From JAUYQR01 sp963822435 (GTDB lineage: Bacteria > Pseudomonadota > Alphaproteobacteria > Rhodobacterales > Rhodobacteraceae): a DNA stretch of 64,000 nucleotides. The notes under the pieces were generated by a model. That model did not search any database. It saw only the letters and a program-made list of their open reading frames with translations, and was not told the DNA's origin. The position numbers were made by a program, and so were the translations under genes. Positions 16,386 through 24,915 of this stretch are shown here, one piece after another (position 1 is the stretch's first letter; the number at the start of each line of letters is the position of its first letter). Location: assembly GCA_963822435.1 (NCBI GenBank), contig CAWGHN010000004.1, positions 744,001 to 808,000 on the forward strand. The letters run 5' to 3'.

Positions 16386-16467
16386 GGCGAGGAGATGATT
16401 GAGTTTCTCTCATCGCCTCATACCTCCCTGTTGGACTTGGCCGAGCGTAATGCTCGGCCTTTTTTTT
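16386..16467 (+). ncRNA. Candidate trans-acting small RNA with exposed anti-Shine-Dalgarno segment
   Basis: Three elements lie in order. Hairpin 1 at 16386-16417 pairs GGCGA and GAGA with TCTC and TCGCC, with one mismatch and a 12-base loop. A single-stranded stretch at 16418-16438 contains ACCTCCC, complementary to the Shine-Dalgarno sequence. A strong terminator follows. The predicted RNA is about 82 nt. This layout is typical of AbcR-like alphaproteobacterial riboregulators, although I cannot assign a named family. It is an alternative to a leader peptide: an ATG at 16395 with GAGGAG upstream opens a 50-codon frame, but that frame runs through the terminator. Confidence 0.7.
16439..16467 (+). 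terminator. Rho-independent terminator of the candidate sRNA
   Basis: An 8-bp perfect stem, GGCCGAGC (16439-16446) with GCTCGGCC (16452-16459), a GTAAT loop, and eight T at 16460-16467. It is the strongest terminator in the window. The remaining 160 bases to purL show no further structure beyond the purL ribosome-binding site GGAGG at 16617-16621. Confidence 0.92.
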
Positions 16468-16629
16468 GGCCGGAGCAGGCGGCTGTTGGGCCAGGCGGGC
16501 GGCAAGGTTTGCGTATCGCCGCGCGACGCGCTGAAAAATTGCCGTGAAATCATCGGAGGGCTGACGGAGATGCTTCCCCTGCCCCGGCGCATGGCCTAAG
16601 AGGCGGCAAACGAACCGGAGGCGCGCCCG

Positions 16630-18783
16630 ATGTCCGAACCCGCAATCACCCAGGATCTGGTGGCCAGTCACGGGCTGAAGCCCGACGAATACGAGCGGCT
16701 TCTGGGGATCATCGGGCGGGAGCCGACGTTTACCGAGCTCGGCATCTTTTCCGCGATGTGGAACGAGCATTGTTCCTACAAGTCGTCGAAGAAATGGCTG
16801 CGCACGCTGCCGACGACCGGGCCGCAGGTGATTTGCGGGCCGGGAGAGAACGCGGGCGTGGTCGACATTGGCGACGGTCAGGCGGTGATCTTCAAGATGG
16901 AGAGCCACAACCACCCGTCCTACATCGAACCGCATCAGGGCGCGGCAACGGGTGTCGGTGGCATCCTGCGCGATGTCTTCACGATGGGCGCGCGGCCGAT
17001 AGCGGCGATGAACGCGCTGTCGTTCGGGCTGCCGTCGCACCCGAAGACCGCGCATCTGGTGAAGGGTGTCGTCGAGGGCGTCGGGTCTTATGGCAATGCG
17101 TTCGGCGTGCCGACGGTGGGCGGCGAGGTGCGGTTTCACCGCAGCTATAACGGCAACTGTCTGGTCAACGCCTTTGCCGCCGGGTTGGCGGATGCGGACA
17201 AGATCTTCTATTCGGTCGCCAGCGGCGTGGGGATGCCGGTGGTCTACCTTGGCGCCAAGACCGGGCGTGACGGGGTTGGCGGGGCCACGATGGCCAGCGC
17301 CGAGTTCGACGACACCATCGAGGACAAGCGCCCGACGGTGCAGGTGGGCGACCCCTTTACCGAAAAGCGTCTGCTGGAGGCGTGTCTTGAGCTGATGGCC
17401 AGCGGTGCGGTGATTTCCATTCAGGACATGGGGGCGGCGGGCCTGACCTGTTCAGCGGTCGAGATGGGCGACAAGGGCGGGCTTGGCATCAAGCTGCAAC
17501 TGGATGACGTGCCGCAGCGCGAAACCGGCATGACGGCCTATGAGATGATGCTGTCGGAATCCCAGGAACGGATGCTGATGGTGCTGAAGCCCGAGATGGA
17601 GGCCGAGGCGCGGGCAATCTTTGTGAAATGGGATCTGGATTTCGCCATCGTGGGCGAGACGATCCCGGAGGACCGCTTCCTGATCCTGCACGGCAACGAG
17701 GTGAAGGCTGATCTGCCGCTGTCGAAGCTGGCATCCTCGGCCCCAGAATACGACCGCCCGTGGGTCGAGACCCCTGCCCCGGCGGCGTTGGGCGCGGTGC
17801 CGGCGATTGCGCCGTTGGACGCGTTGCGGGCGCTGATCGGATCGCCGTCCTATGCCCACAAGGCGTGGGTTTACGAGCAGTATGACAGCCAGGTGGGTGC
17901 CGATACGGTGGTCGCGCCCGGTGCCGGCGCAGGGGTGGTTCGGGTGCATGGCACGGGCAAGGCGCTGGCGTTCACCAGCGACGTGACGCCGCGCTATGTG
18001 CAGGCCAACCCCTTTGAGGGCGGCAAGCAGGCGGTGGCCGAGGCATGGCGCAACCTGTGTGCGGTGGGGGCCAAGCCCTTGGCGACAACTGACAACCTGA
18101 ACTTCGGCAACCCTGAAAAGCCCGAGATCATGGGGCAGTTCGTAGGCGCGATCAAAGGTATCGGCGCGGCGGTGCAGGCATTGGACATGCCGATCGTGTC
18201 AGGCAACGTCAGCCTTTACAACGAGACGGACGGCAAGGGCATCCTGCCGACGCCGACGATTGGCGCGGTGGGGATATTGGCCTCGCTCGACGCGTTGATC
18301 GCGGGGCGGCCCGTGGCTGGCGATGCGGCGGTGCTGATCGGCGTGACCCGCGGGCATCTGGGGCAATCGGCGCTCTTGGCCGAGGCGTTCGGGATCGAGG
18401 CGGGCGACGCGCCGCCGGTCGATCTGGACGCCGAGCGGGCGACGGGCGAATTCGTGCGCGCCAACCGCAAGGCCATTCGCGCGTGCAGCGACCTGTCGGA
18501 CGGCGGGCTGGCGCTGGCGGCCTTCGAGATGGCCGAGGGCGCGGGGATCGGGCTGGTGCTGGAGGCGGGCGATATACCGACGCTTTTCGGTGAGGATCAG
18601 GCGCGCTATCTGGTGGCGACGGACATGGCCGAGGCTTTGATCGCTGCCGGCAAGGCGGCGGGCGTTGCGGTGGCCGTGGTGGGCCGGTTTGGCGGCGATG
18701 CGGTCAGCTTTGGCGCGGACACAGCCCCGATGGCGGCGCTGTCGGCGCTGTACCGCACGGCCTTTGCCAAGGCGGTGGCGTGA
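16630..18783 (+). CDS. purL: Phosphoribosylformylglycinamidine synthase subunit PurL
   Basis: ATP-dependent FGAM synthetase subunit of purine biosynthesis. 717 residues identify the small PurL that works with separate PurS and PurQ; neither is in this window. Seen: FSAMWNEHCSYKSSKKWL (residues 38-55), the ATP-site MESHNHPSYIEPHQGAATGVGG, the DMGAAGLTCSAVEMG block and a second AIRS-type repeat with VSGNVSLYNET and SDLSDGGLALAAFEMAEG. GGAGG lies 9 bases upstream of the ATG. The GNAT gene overlaps its stop. Confidence 0.96.
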   Translation: MSEPAITQDLVASHGLKPDEYERLLGIIGREPTFTELGIFSAMWNEHCSYKSSKKWLRTLPTTGPQVICGPGENAGVVDIGDGQAVIFKMESHNHPSYIEPHQGAATGVGGILRDVFTMGARPIAAMNALSFGLPSHPKTAHLVKGVVEGVGSYGNAFGVPTVGGEVRFHRSYNGNCLVNAFAAGLADADKIFYSVASGVGMPVVYLGAKTGRDGVGGATMASAEFDDTIEDKRPTVQVGDPFTEKRLLEACLELMASGAVISIQDMGAAGLTCSAVEMGDKGGLGIKLQLDDVPQRETGMTAYEMMLSESQERMLMVLKPEMEAEARAIFVKWDLDFAIVGETIPEDRFLILHGNEVKADLPLSKLASSAPEYDRPWVETPAPAALGAVPAIAPLDALRALIGSPSYAHKAWVYEQYDSQVGADTVVAPGAGAGVVRVHGTGKALAFTSDVTPRYVQANPFEGGKQAVAEAWRNLCAVGAKPLATTDNLNFGNPEKPEIMGQFVGAIKGIGAAVQALDMPIVSGNVSLYNETDGKGILPTPTIGAVGILASLDALIAGRPVAGDAAVLIGVTRGHLGQSALLAEAFGIEAGDAPPVDLDAERATGEFVRANRKAIRACSDLSDGGLALAAFEMAEGAGIGLVLEAGDIPTLFGEDQARYLVATDMAEALIAAGKAAGVAVAVVGRFGGDAVSFGADTAPMAALSALYRTAFAKAVA

Positions 18784-19274
18784 GTCTGCGTCCGGCGCTG
18801 CGGGTCGACTATCCGTTCATCCGGTCTCTGGCACAGCGGCCCGACTATGCGCCCTTCATCACCGATGAGGATGAGGCCCGGCTGGCGTTCTATGCGGCGG
18901 ACGCGGCGCATCGGTTGCTGATCTGGGAGAATGCCGCGGTGCCTGCCGGTTTTGCCCTGTTTGCCGATGTCGGCGCGCCATCAGGCACGGTTGAATTGCG
19001 GCGGTTGGCGCTGGACAAGGCCGGCAAGGGCAGCGGGCTTGGCTTTGTGCGGGCGCTGACCGGGCACGCGTTTCAGACGCTGGGTGCGGCCAAAGTCTGG
19101 CTGGATGCAAGTGGCGAGAATCTGCGGGCGCAGACGGTGTATGAGCGGGCCGGTTACACGTTGGAAGGGCGCTTGCGGGCGCATTGGTTTCGCCCGACGC
19201 TGGGGCGCAACGTGGATGTGATGCTTTATGGCATGTTGCGGGCTGAGTGGAGCGGTTCGGGCGATGCGGGCTGA
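18780..19274 (+). CDS. GNAT family N-acetyltransferase
   Basis: 164 residues. The GTG start at 18780 overlaps the purL stop. The GNAT core is visible as VELRRLALDKAGKGSGLGFVRAL (acetyl-CoA pyrophosphate loop, Q/RxxGxG/A-like) and TVYERAGYTLEGRLRAHWF near the C-terminus, resembling RimJ/RimL-type ribosomal or small-molecule acetyltransferases. The substrate is unknown. It is translationally coupled to purL. Confidence 0.8.
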   Translation: MSLRPALRVDYPFIRSLAQRPDYAPFITDEDEARLAFYAADAAHRLLIWENAAVPAGFALFADVGAPSGTVELRRLALDKAGKGSGLGFVRALTGHAFQTLGAAKVWLDASGENLRAQTVYERAGYTLEGRLRAHWFRPTLGRNVDVMLYGMLRAEWSGSGDAG

Positions 19275-19334
19275 GGGCTTGCGGCTGAAACGCGGCGGGC
19301 CTACATCTTCTGCAAGCAAACCCGAGGACCTGCC

Positions 19335-19571
19335 ATGCCGATGACCGCGCGCGATATCGAAGACCTGATCCGGGCCAGTTTTCCGCAAGCAAAGATCACG
19401 GTCGATGGCGACGATGGTCAGCATTTCGCAGCCGAGGTGATCGACGCCAGCTTCAAGGGCATGAACCGGGTGCAGCAGCAGCGGGCGGTTTACGCGGCGC
19501 TGAAGGGCAAGATGGACGGCTCGCACGGCGAGTTGCACGCGCTGGCGCTGACCACCAAGGCACCGGAGTAG
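19335..19571 (+). CDS. BolA family protein
   Basis: 78 residues. BolA/IbaG-type fold with the invariant FKGMNRVQQQRAVYAAL segment and the HALAL end. Such proteins pair with CGFS monothiol glutaredoxins in iron-sulfur cluster handling; a grxD gene lies two genes downstream on the same strand. A GAGGA ribosome-binding site precedes the ATG. Its His residues (HFAAEV and SHGELHAL) are candidate cluster ligands in the BolA-glutaredoxin complex. Confidence 0.9.
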   Translation: MPMTARDIEDLIRASFPQAKITVDGDDGQHFAAEVIDASFKGMNRVQQQRAVYAALKGKMDGSHGELHALALTTKAPE

Positions 19572-19576
19572 GCGCG

Positions 19577-19816
19577 ATGGCAACCGGGGCTGGCCTTGGC
19601 AATCTGATCCCCGTCGCGATGACGCTGGTGGGCGTGGTGTCGATGCTGCGCGCGCGGCGCAACCGCAGGGCCGGGCGCGTGGAGACGGATGATACCAGCG
19701 AGCGGCGGCAGGCATCCGCTGCGGAAATGGAACGGCGCATGGCCTCGTATCTGGCCGGGCGCGATGTGCGGGCCGACACGGGCCCGGAACCGGAAAGACA
19801 GGAGAACGGACGATGA
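19577..19816 (+). CDS. Small membrane protein between bolA and grxD, function unknown
   Basis: 79 residues. One N-terminal hydrophobic segment (GNLIPVAMTLVGVVSMLRARRNRRAGR, about residues 8-25) is followed by a basic and then charged soluble tail, so probably a single-pass protein with a cytoplasmic tail. It starts 5 bases after bolA and overlaps grxD by 4 (ATGA), so it is locked into the bolA-grxD operon. No recognised domain. Confidence 0.75.
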   Translation: MATGAGLGNLIPVAMTLVGVVSMLRARRNRRAGRVETDDTSERRQASAAEMERRMASYLAGRDVRADTGPEPERQENGR

Positions 19817-20172
19817 GCGCGTCAGACCAGATCAAGGAAACCGTGGAAAAGAACGATGTCGTTCTGTTCATGAAGGGCACCAAGATGATGCCGCAGTGCG
19901 GGTTTTCGTCCCGCGTGGCGGGCGTGCTGAACTTCATGGGGATCGAGTATCAGGACGTGAACGTGCTGGCGGACGCGGAAATCCGGCAGGGCATCAAGGA
20001 CTTCAGCGACTGGCCGACGATCCCGCAATTGTACGTGAAGGGCGAATTTGTCGGCGGCTGCGATATCGTGACCGAGATGACGCTGTCGGGCGAGCTGGAT
20101 CAGTTGCTGGAAGCCAAGGGCGTGGCGTTTGACAAGGCGGCGGCGGAAAAGATCCGCGAAGCGAACGCTTGA
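19813..20172 (+). CDS. grxD: Monothiol glutaredoxin, CGFS type (Grx4/GrxD)
   Basis: 119 residues. The active-site CGFS is at residues 29-32 (Cys29), in KGTKMMPQCGFSSRV, with the SDWPTIPQLYVKGEFVGGCD glutathione-binding block. CGFS glutaredoxins carry [2Fe-2S] clusters, usually with BolA proteins, for iron-sulfur trafficking and iron sensing. AGGAGA precedes the ATG. It ends 2 bases from the convergent MliC-like gene. Confidence 0.95.
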   Translation: MSASDQIKETVEKNDVVLFMKGTKMMPQCGFSSRVAGVLNFMGIEYQDVNVLADAEIRQGIKDFSDWPTIPQLYVKGEFVGGCDIVTEMTLSGELDQLLEAKGVAFDKAAAEKIREANA

Positions 20173-20174
20173 GA

Positions 20175-20498
20175 TCAGACCTTGAGGGCGCAGGTCAGCA
20201 GCGTGGCCTCGCCCTCGGGCGTTTTCCAGTACAGGGTGGCGGTGTCGCCCTTTGTCCACCAGACGTAGTTTGACCCGTCCGATGGCCAGCCATAGCGCGC
20301 CCCTGACGCGGCGGGTTCGACCAACAGAGTGATCTGCGCGCCGTCGACATGCAGCACGACCAGGCCGCCGTCGGCACCGTTCACATAGGTCGCCGGAATT
20401 TCGACGCCCCGGTCGCAGGTGTAGCGCGCGGTGGTGAAATCGGGCGCGGCATGGGCGGCAGCGGGTAGCAGCACCAATGCAAGCGTAGCCACCCTCAT
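20175..20498 (-). CDS. MliC-like periplasmic C-type lysozyme inhibitor
   Basis: 107 residues with a signal peptide (MRVATLALVLLPAAAHA, cleavage near AHA-AP). The mature part has the MliC pattern: YTCDRGVEIPATYVN, then SGARYGWPSDG, NYVWWTKGDTATLYW and a terminal Cys able to disulfide-bond with the first. These proteins protect peptidoglycan from host or environmental lysozyme. The start overlaps the zapA stop by 4 bases, an unexpected operon partner. Confidence 0.8.
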   Translation of the reverse strand: MRVATLALVLLPAAAHAAPDFTTARYTCDRGVEIPATYVNGADGGLVVLHVDGAQITLLVEPAASGARYGWPSDGSNYVWWTKGDTATLYWKTPEGEATLLTCALKV

Positions 20499-20860
20499 GC
20501 GCGGGCTTTTTCTTCGATGCGGGCGGCCATCGCTTCGGCGCGGGCGGCGATTTCGGCAAGGGTTTCCGAAATCTGTGGCGGGATCACGGCCACGTCGCGG
20601 GTGGTGACGGGGCGGGCCTCAAGGTCGGCAATCCTGGCGCGGAGGCTGCGCAATTCGTCTTCCAGTGCTGCGGTCTTGTCAGCGAGGAGAAGCCCCGCCA
20701 TCAACAGCATCTTGGCCTCGGGCAGGCGCCCCATCTGGGCGATCAGGGGTGCCGCTTCGGCATCGAGCATCGCGGCGGCCGAGCGCAGGAAGTGTTCTTC
20801 GCCCGGTTGGCAGGAGACCTGAAACGGGCGGCCGCCGATGGTGACTTCAAGATCAGGCAT
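20495..20860 (-). CDS. zapA: Cell division protein ZapA
   Basis: 121 residues. The N-terminal ZapA head VTIGGRPFQVSCQPGEEHFL is followed by helical LPEAKMLLMAGLLLADKTAAL and a coiled-coil (EDELRSLRARIADLEA). ZapA tetramers bundle FtsZ filaments. The upstream gene, a coiled-coil protein, overlaps it by 8 bases, as in the ZauP-ZapA pair known from Caulobacter. Confidence 0.88.
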   Translation of the reverse strand: MPDLEVTIGGRPFQVSCQPGEEHFLRSAAAMLDAEAAPLIAQMGRLPEAKMLLMAGLLLADKTAALEDELRSLRARIADLEARPVTTRDVAVIPPQISETLAEIAARAEAMAARIEEKARA

Positions 20861-21356
20861 TGCCAGCCTCCACCAGATGCGGCTCCAGCGCCGCGAGGAT
20901 TTCGTCCATTTCGGCCATCTCGGTCATCCGGGTGGCGCGCAGGGCTTCAAGCTCGGCCAGCATGGCCTTGTTGATGAGGTTGGGTTCCGTCACGCCAGCG
21001 GCCTGGGCCTGACGCAAGTGAGCAAGCTGGTCGCGCAAGGTCGCGGCGGTGCGGCGCATGCGTTGCAGTTCAAGCCCCTGCACATCAAGCTGCTGGGTCA
21101 GGCGTTCGATCTTTTCCTGCAAGACCCCCTGGCTTTCGCGTTCCTTCATCACGCGGATGCGGTCTTGAAGCTGTGCGGTAAGGGTCTTTTCCTCTTCCAG
21201 CTGGGCGCGCAGCGCAAGGTCTGGCGCGGGTGCCGGAGCGGGCGTTGGCGCGACGGGTGCGGCAACCTTTGGCGCGCTGGCCATGCGGTCGACGCCCTTG
21301 CCGATCCGCTCCAACGCGGCGGTGATCCGTTTTTCGAGAGCCGTGATGTCCTGCAT
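20853..21356 (-). CDS. Coiled-coil protein, ZauP-like partner of ZapA
   Basis: 167 residues. An N-terminal helix (MQDITALEKRITAALERIGK), a Pro/Ala-rich linker near residues 29-46, then a long predicted coiled-coil (LEEEKTLTAQLQDRIRVMKE onward to about residue 110) and a C-terminal helix MAEMDEILAALEPHLVEAG. The position directly upstream of and overlapping zapA, plus the coiled-coil design, match ZauP of Caulobacter, which cooperates with ZapA to focus the Z-ring. I infer orthology from architecture and synteny, not from alignment. The ATG at 21356 follows AAGGGG. Divergent from tkt. Confidence 0.7.
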   Translation of the reverse strand: MQDITALEKRITAALERIGKGVDRMASAPKVAAPVAPTPAPAPAPDLALRAQLEEEKTLTAQLQDRIRVMKERESQGVLQEKIERLTQQLDVQGLELQRMRRTAATLRDQLAHLRQAQAAGVTEPNLINKAMLAELEALRATRMTEMAEMDEILAALEPHLVEAGNA

Positions 21357-21574
21357 TCCACACCCCTTACCGTCCGGTGGCACACTGAAAGCGCCCGTCG
21401 CAGAGAGTGCGAATCGCACCCGCCCCGGTCAAGCACGATCTTAGCGTGAAACCCGGCGGATGCGACTGGCCTTTCTTCCCAATGCCTTGGGCGACGCGCT
21501 TGATATTGCCGGTTCGGGCCGATAGGAGCCATGTCGAACCCCTGCCCTGCCCCTTGCCACGAAGGAATTCGGCC

Positions 21575-23590
21575 TTGGATATCGCAACTCTCCGGACTGC
21601 CAACCCTGACCACTGGATGCGCGCTGCCGCGATCCGGGCGCTGACGCTGGATGCGGTGGCGGCGGCGAACTCTGGCCATTCGGGGATGCCGATGGGCATG
21701 GCGGATGTGGCGACGGTGCTGTTTGCCAACCACCTGAAGTTCGACCCCAAGGCCCCGCGCTGGCCGGACCGCGACCGGTTCATCCTGTCTGCCGGCCACG
21801 GGTCCATGCTGATCTACGCGCTGCTTTACCTCACGGGGTACGAGGACATGACGCTGGACCAGATCAAGGGCTTCCGGCAGTGGGGCAAGATCACCGCAGG
21901 CCACCCCGAATACGGCCATGTCGCGGGGGTCGAGACGACGACCGGGCCGCTTGGGCAAGGGATTGCAAATTCGGTCGGCTTTGCGATTGCCGAGGAAAAC
22001 CTGCGCGCGCGCTTCGGGGCCAAGATGCAGGACCATTACACCTATGTCATCGCGGGTGACGGCTGCCTGATGGAAGGCGTCAGCCACGAGGCGATCGGGC
22101 TTGCCGGCAAGTTGCAATTGTCGCGGCTGATCGTGCTGTGGGACGACAATGGCATCACCATCGACGGCAAGGTGTCGCTGTCGGATGTGACCGACCAGAA
22201 GGCGCGGTTTGCGGCGGCGGGTTGGGACGTGTTTGCGTGCGACGGGCATGATCCGGCGGATATCGACCGGGCTTTGGTTGCGGCGAAGGCCAGCACCCGC
22301 CCGGCGATGATTGCGTGCAAGACGCATATCGCGCTGGGCCATGCGGCGCAGGACACCTCGAAGGGTCACGGCGCCCTGACGGATGCGGGACAGATGGCGG
22401 CGGCGAAGGCGGCCTATGGCTGGACCGCGGGTGCCTTTGAAGTGCCTGCCGACATCAAGCGTTGGTGGGAAAGCCTTGGGGCCAAAGGTGCCAAGGCGCG
22501 GGCCGAGTGGGAGGCGCGGCTGGCCGCCCTGCCCGTGGCACGCAAGGCGGAGTTTGAGCGGATTTTCGCGGGAACCGCCGCTCCGAAGCTGGGCGCGGCC
22601 ATTCGCGCGGTGAAAAAGCAGGCGGTGGCGGATCTGCCGAAGCTGGCGACGCGGGCGGCCTCGGAAAAGGTGCTGGCGGCGGTGAACCCGGTGGCGATGG
22701 AAACCATCGGCGGATCGGCAGACCTGACCGGATCGAACAACACCAAGACCGCCGATCTTGGTGTGTTCACGGCCGAAGATCGCAAGGGCCGTTATGTCTA
22801 TTTCGGCATCCGCGAACATGGCATGGCGGCGGCGATGAACGGCATGGCGCTGCATGGCGGGGTGCGGCCCTATGGTGGCACCTTCATGTGCTTTACCGAT
22901 TACGCACGGCCTTCGATGCGTTTGTCGGCGCTGATGGGGGTGCCGGTCGTTTATGTGATGACGCATGACAGCATCGGTCTGGGCGAAGATGGGCCGACGC
23001 ATCAACCCGTTGAACACCTTGCGATTTCGCGTGCCACGCCGAACACGTTGGTCATGCGGCCCGCCGATCTGGTGGAAACGGCGGAGGCGTGGGAGATCGC
23101 GCTGAGCGAGGAAAAGCGGCCGACGGTGCTGGCGCTTTCGCGGCAGAACCTGCCTGCGGTGCGCAAGGTGCACAGCAATGCGAACATGGTGGCGAAGGGC
23201 GGTTACGTTCTGGCCGAAGCCACGGGCAAGCGGCAGGTGATCCTGATGGCGACCGGGTCCGAGGTGGAGATCGCGCTGAAAGCCCGCGATGCGCTGGAGG
23301 CCGAAGGGATCGGCACGCGGGTCGTGTCGATGCCCTGCATGGAGTTGTTTGCCGCGCAGGACGAGGCCTGGCGCAAGCGTGTGCTGCCTGCGGGCCCGGT
23401 GCGGATTGCCATCGAGGCGGGCGTGCGGCAGGGCTGGGATCGCTGGCTGCTGGGCGAGCGTGGCCGCGAGGCGAAGGCCGATTTCGTCGGCATGTCGTCG
23501 TTCGGTGCCTCGGCCCCGATGGAGCGGCTTTACAAGGAGTTTGGCATCACGGCCGACGCCGTCGTGGCCAAGGCGAAGGCACTGATCTGA
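21575..23590 (+). CDS. tkt: Transketolase, predicted TTG start
   Basis: Thiamine-diphosphate enzyme of the pentose phosphate (and Calvin) pathway. 671 residues. Seen: NSGHSGMPMGMADVATVLF, the ThDP/Mg motif GDGCLMEGVSHEA...DDNGITIDG, the pyrimidine-domain YFGIREHGMAAAMNGMALHG and DSIGLGEDGPTHQPVEHLA. Family N-termini match a start on TTG at 21575, with GAAGGAA 7 bases upstream. The nearest downstream ATG, 42 bases later, would cut the conserved PDHW segment. gap lies 3 kb downstream on the same strand. Confidence 0.94.
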   Translation: MDIATLRTANPDHWMRAAAIRALTLDAVAAANSGHSGMPMGMADVATVLFANHLKFDPKAPRWPDRDRFILSAGHGSMLIYALLYLTGYEDMTLDQIKGFRQWGKITAGHPEYGHVAGVETTTGPLGQGIANSVGFAIAEENLRARFGAKMQDHYTYVIAGDGCLMEGVSHEAIGLAGKLQLSRLIVLWDDNGITIDGKVSLSDVTDQKARFAAAGWDVFACDGHDPADIDRALVAAKASTRPAMIACKTHIALGHAAQDTSKGHGALTDAGQMAAAKAAYGWTAGAFEVPADIKRWWESLGAKGAKARAEWEARLAALPVARKAEFERIFAGTAAPKLGAAIRAVKKQAVADLPKLATRAASEKVLAAVNPVAMETIGGSADLTGSNNTKTADLGVFTAEDRKGRYVYFGIREHGMAAAMNGMALHGGVRPYGGTFMCFTDYARPSMRLSALMGVPVVYVMTHDSIGLGEDGPTHQPVEHLAISRATPNTLVMRPADLVETAEAWEIALSEEKRPTVLALSRQNLPAVRKVHSNANMVAKGGYVLAEATGKRQVILMATGSEVEIALKARDALEAEGIGTRVVSMPCMELFAAQDEAWRKRVLPAGPVRIAIEAGVRQGWDRWLLGERGREAKADFVGMSSFGASAPMERLYKEFGITADAVVAKAKALI

Positions 23591-23605
23591 CGAAAGGCGC
23601 GCACC

Positions 23606-24721
23606 ATGCGTGGCTGGCTGAGGGGCTTTGGCCCCGCGATGGGGCGGGCGCAGCCGGTTGACCTGATACGCGCGGGCGGCGGTGCGCTGGCAGGGTTGTT
23701 GGCGGCGGCGACGGTGTTGCAGGTTGCCGGAAATGGCGCGGCGCTGATCGCCCCGTTCGGGGCAAGTTCGGTGCTGCTTTATGCGGTGCCGAACAGCCCG
23801 TTGGCGCAGCCCTGGTCGGCGTTTGCGGGCAATACCCTGTCAGCGCTGGTCGCGGTTCTGGTGGCGCTGGTAGTGCCGCAGGGGCTGTGGCTGGCGCCCG
23901 TTGCGGTAGCGCTGGCGATTGCGGCGATGCTGGCGCTGCGCGCGGTGCATCCGCCGGGGGGCGCGGTGGCGCTGATGGTGGCATTGCAACCTTCGGTCGC
24001 TGTGGTGGCGACGGTGGCGATTGGCACGCTGGCGCTGGTCGGTGCGGCGATCCTGTGGAACCTGGCGGTGGGACGGGTCTACCCGTTCCGTCAGCCCGCC
24101 AGCCCCGGTCCGCATGGCACCACCGACCCGGCCCCGCAGGCCCGCGTCGGGCTGGACCCGGCGGCGCTGGCGACGATCCTTGAGAACTACCGACAGTCGG
24201 CCAACCTTGGCGTGGCCGACCTTGCGCGCCTGATCGGGGCGGCGGAAGAGGCGGCGGCGGCGCGGCACATGGAGGCGTTCACCTGTGCCGACATCATGTC
24301 GCGCGATCTGGTGACGGTGGCACCGGAAGCCGGTCTGGCAGAGGTGGCGGGGCTGTTTCGGACGCATGAGTTCACCTCGATACCGGTGGTGCGGGCGGAT
24401 GGGGTGCTGGCAGGCGTGATCCTGCAGATCGACCTGATCCGCAAGGCGGGAGCCGAGGCTTTGCACCTGCATCGGGGCTTTGCGCGGCTGGTGGGGCGCG
24501 GACGACAGCCGGTGACGGCAGCGGATATCATGCAGGTGGCGATGCCGCGTGCCACGCCCGCGACACCGGTCGGCGCGCTGTTGCCGTTGATGGCAGACGG
24601 CGGGGCAGAGGCGGTGCCGGTGGTGGTTGACGGGCGGATCGTGGGGATCGTGACGCGCAGCGACCTCGTCTCGGCGCTGGCGCACCGGTTGGCCGAGACG
24701 GTGTTTGATCAAGGGGCCTAG
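23606..24721 (+). CDS. HPP family integral membrane protein with tandem CBS domains
   Basis: 371 residues. The N-terminal half has about four transmembrane helices, with the IAPFGASSVLL motif and the name-giving HPP in LRAVHPPGGAVALMVA (near residue 117). After a linker come two CBS domains (about 230-290, starting CADIMSRDLVTVAP; and about 308-365, starting AADIMQVAMPRAT). Some HPP proteins have been linked to nitrite or anion transport; CBS pairs bind adenine nucleotides. The actual substrate is unknown. It starts 15 bases after tkt, probably co-transcribed. Confidence 0.88.
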   Translation: MRGWLRGFGPAMGRAQPVDLIRAGGGALAGLLAAATVLQVAGNGAALIAPFGASSVLLYAVPNSPLAQPWSAFAGNTLSALVAVLVALVVPQGLWLAPVAVALAIAAMLALRAVHPPGGAVALMVALQPSVAVVATVAIGTLALVGAAILWNLAVGRVYPFRQPASPGPHGTTDPAPQARVGLDPAALATILENYRQSANLGVADLARLIGAAEEAAAARHMEAFTCADIMSRDLVTVAPEAGLAEVAGLFRTHEFTSIPVVRADGVLAGVILQIDLIRKAGAEALHLHRGFARLVGRGRQPVTAADIMQVAMPRATPATPVGALLPLMADGGAEAVPVVVDGRIVGIVTRSDLVSALAHRLAETVFDQGA

Positions 24722-24915
24722 GGGTCAGGATCGTCTTCGTTCGGGTCACCGGCGGCGTCTTCGTATTCGTCGCCCTCTTTGATCTCGCCCTCGGCGTCGA
24801 GATCGGTCGGGTCGGGCATGCCGTCGTCGTTCAGATCGTCGTTCAACGGCCCGTCATCGGCGCCCAGTGCGCTGGAGGTGATGTCGGCATCGGCGAGCGA
24901 CGCGTCGGGCAGGCC
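24718..24915 (-). pseudogene. In-frame acidic C-terminal extension beyond the premature stop
   Basis: The frame of the upstream DUF2934 gene continues for 65 sense codons past its TAA and ends at a TAG (24718-24720) that overlaps the HPP gene stop on the other strand. The encoded tail is strongly acidic (Asp/Glu-rich, e.g. EGEIKEGDEYED) and has no other stop, which looks like former coding sequence. It has no good start of its own. Confidence 0.6.

Noticed and set aside
16395..16547. Fifty-codon frame with GAGGAG before its ATG, possible purL leader peptide
   Set aside because: The frame runs through a perfect terminator with eight T and has no enriched regulatory codons. The RNA hairpins and promoter spacing fit a stand-alone sRNA better.
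21149..23173. Long minus-strand frame opposite tkt
   Set aside because: Antisense shadow of transketolase. His/Arg-rich composition and no ribosome-binding site or motif.
24841..24903. Separate small acidic gene downstream of the TAA
   Set aside because: No start codon with a ribosome-binding site. Same frame and composition as the upstream gene, so treated as its remnant.
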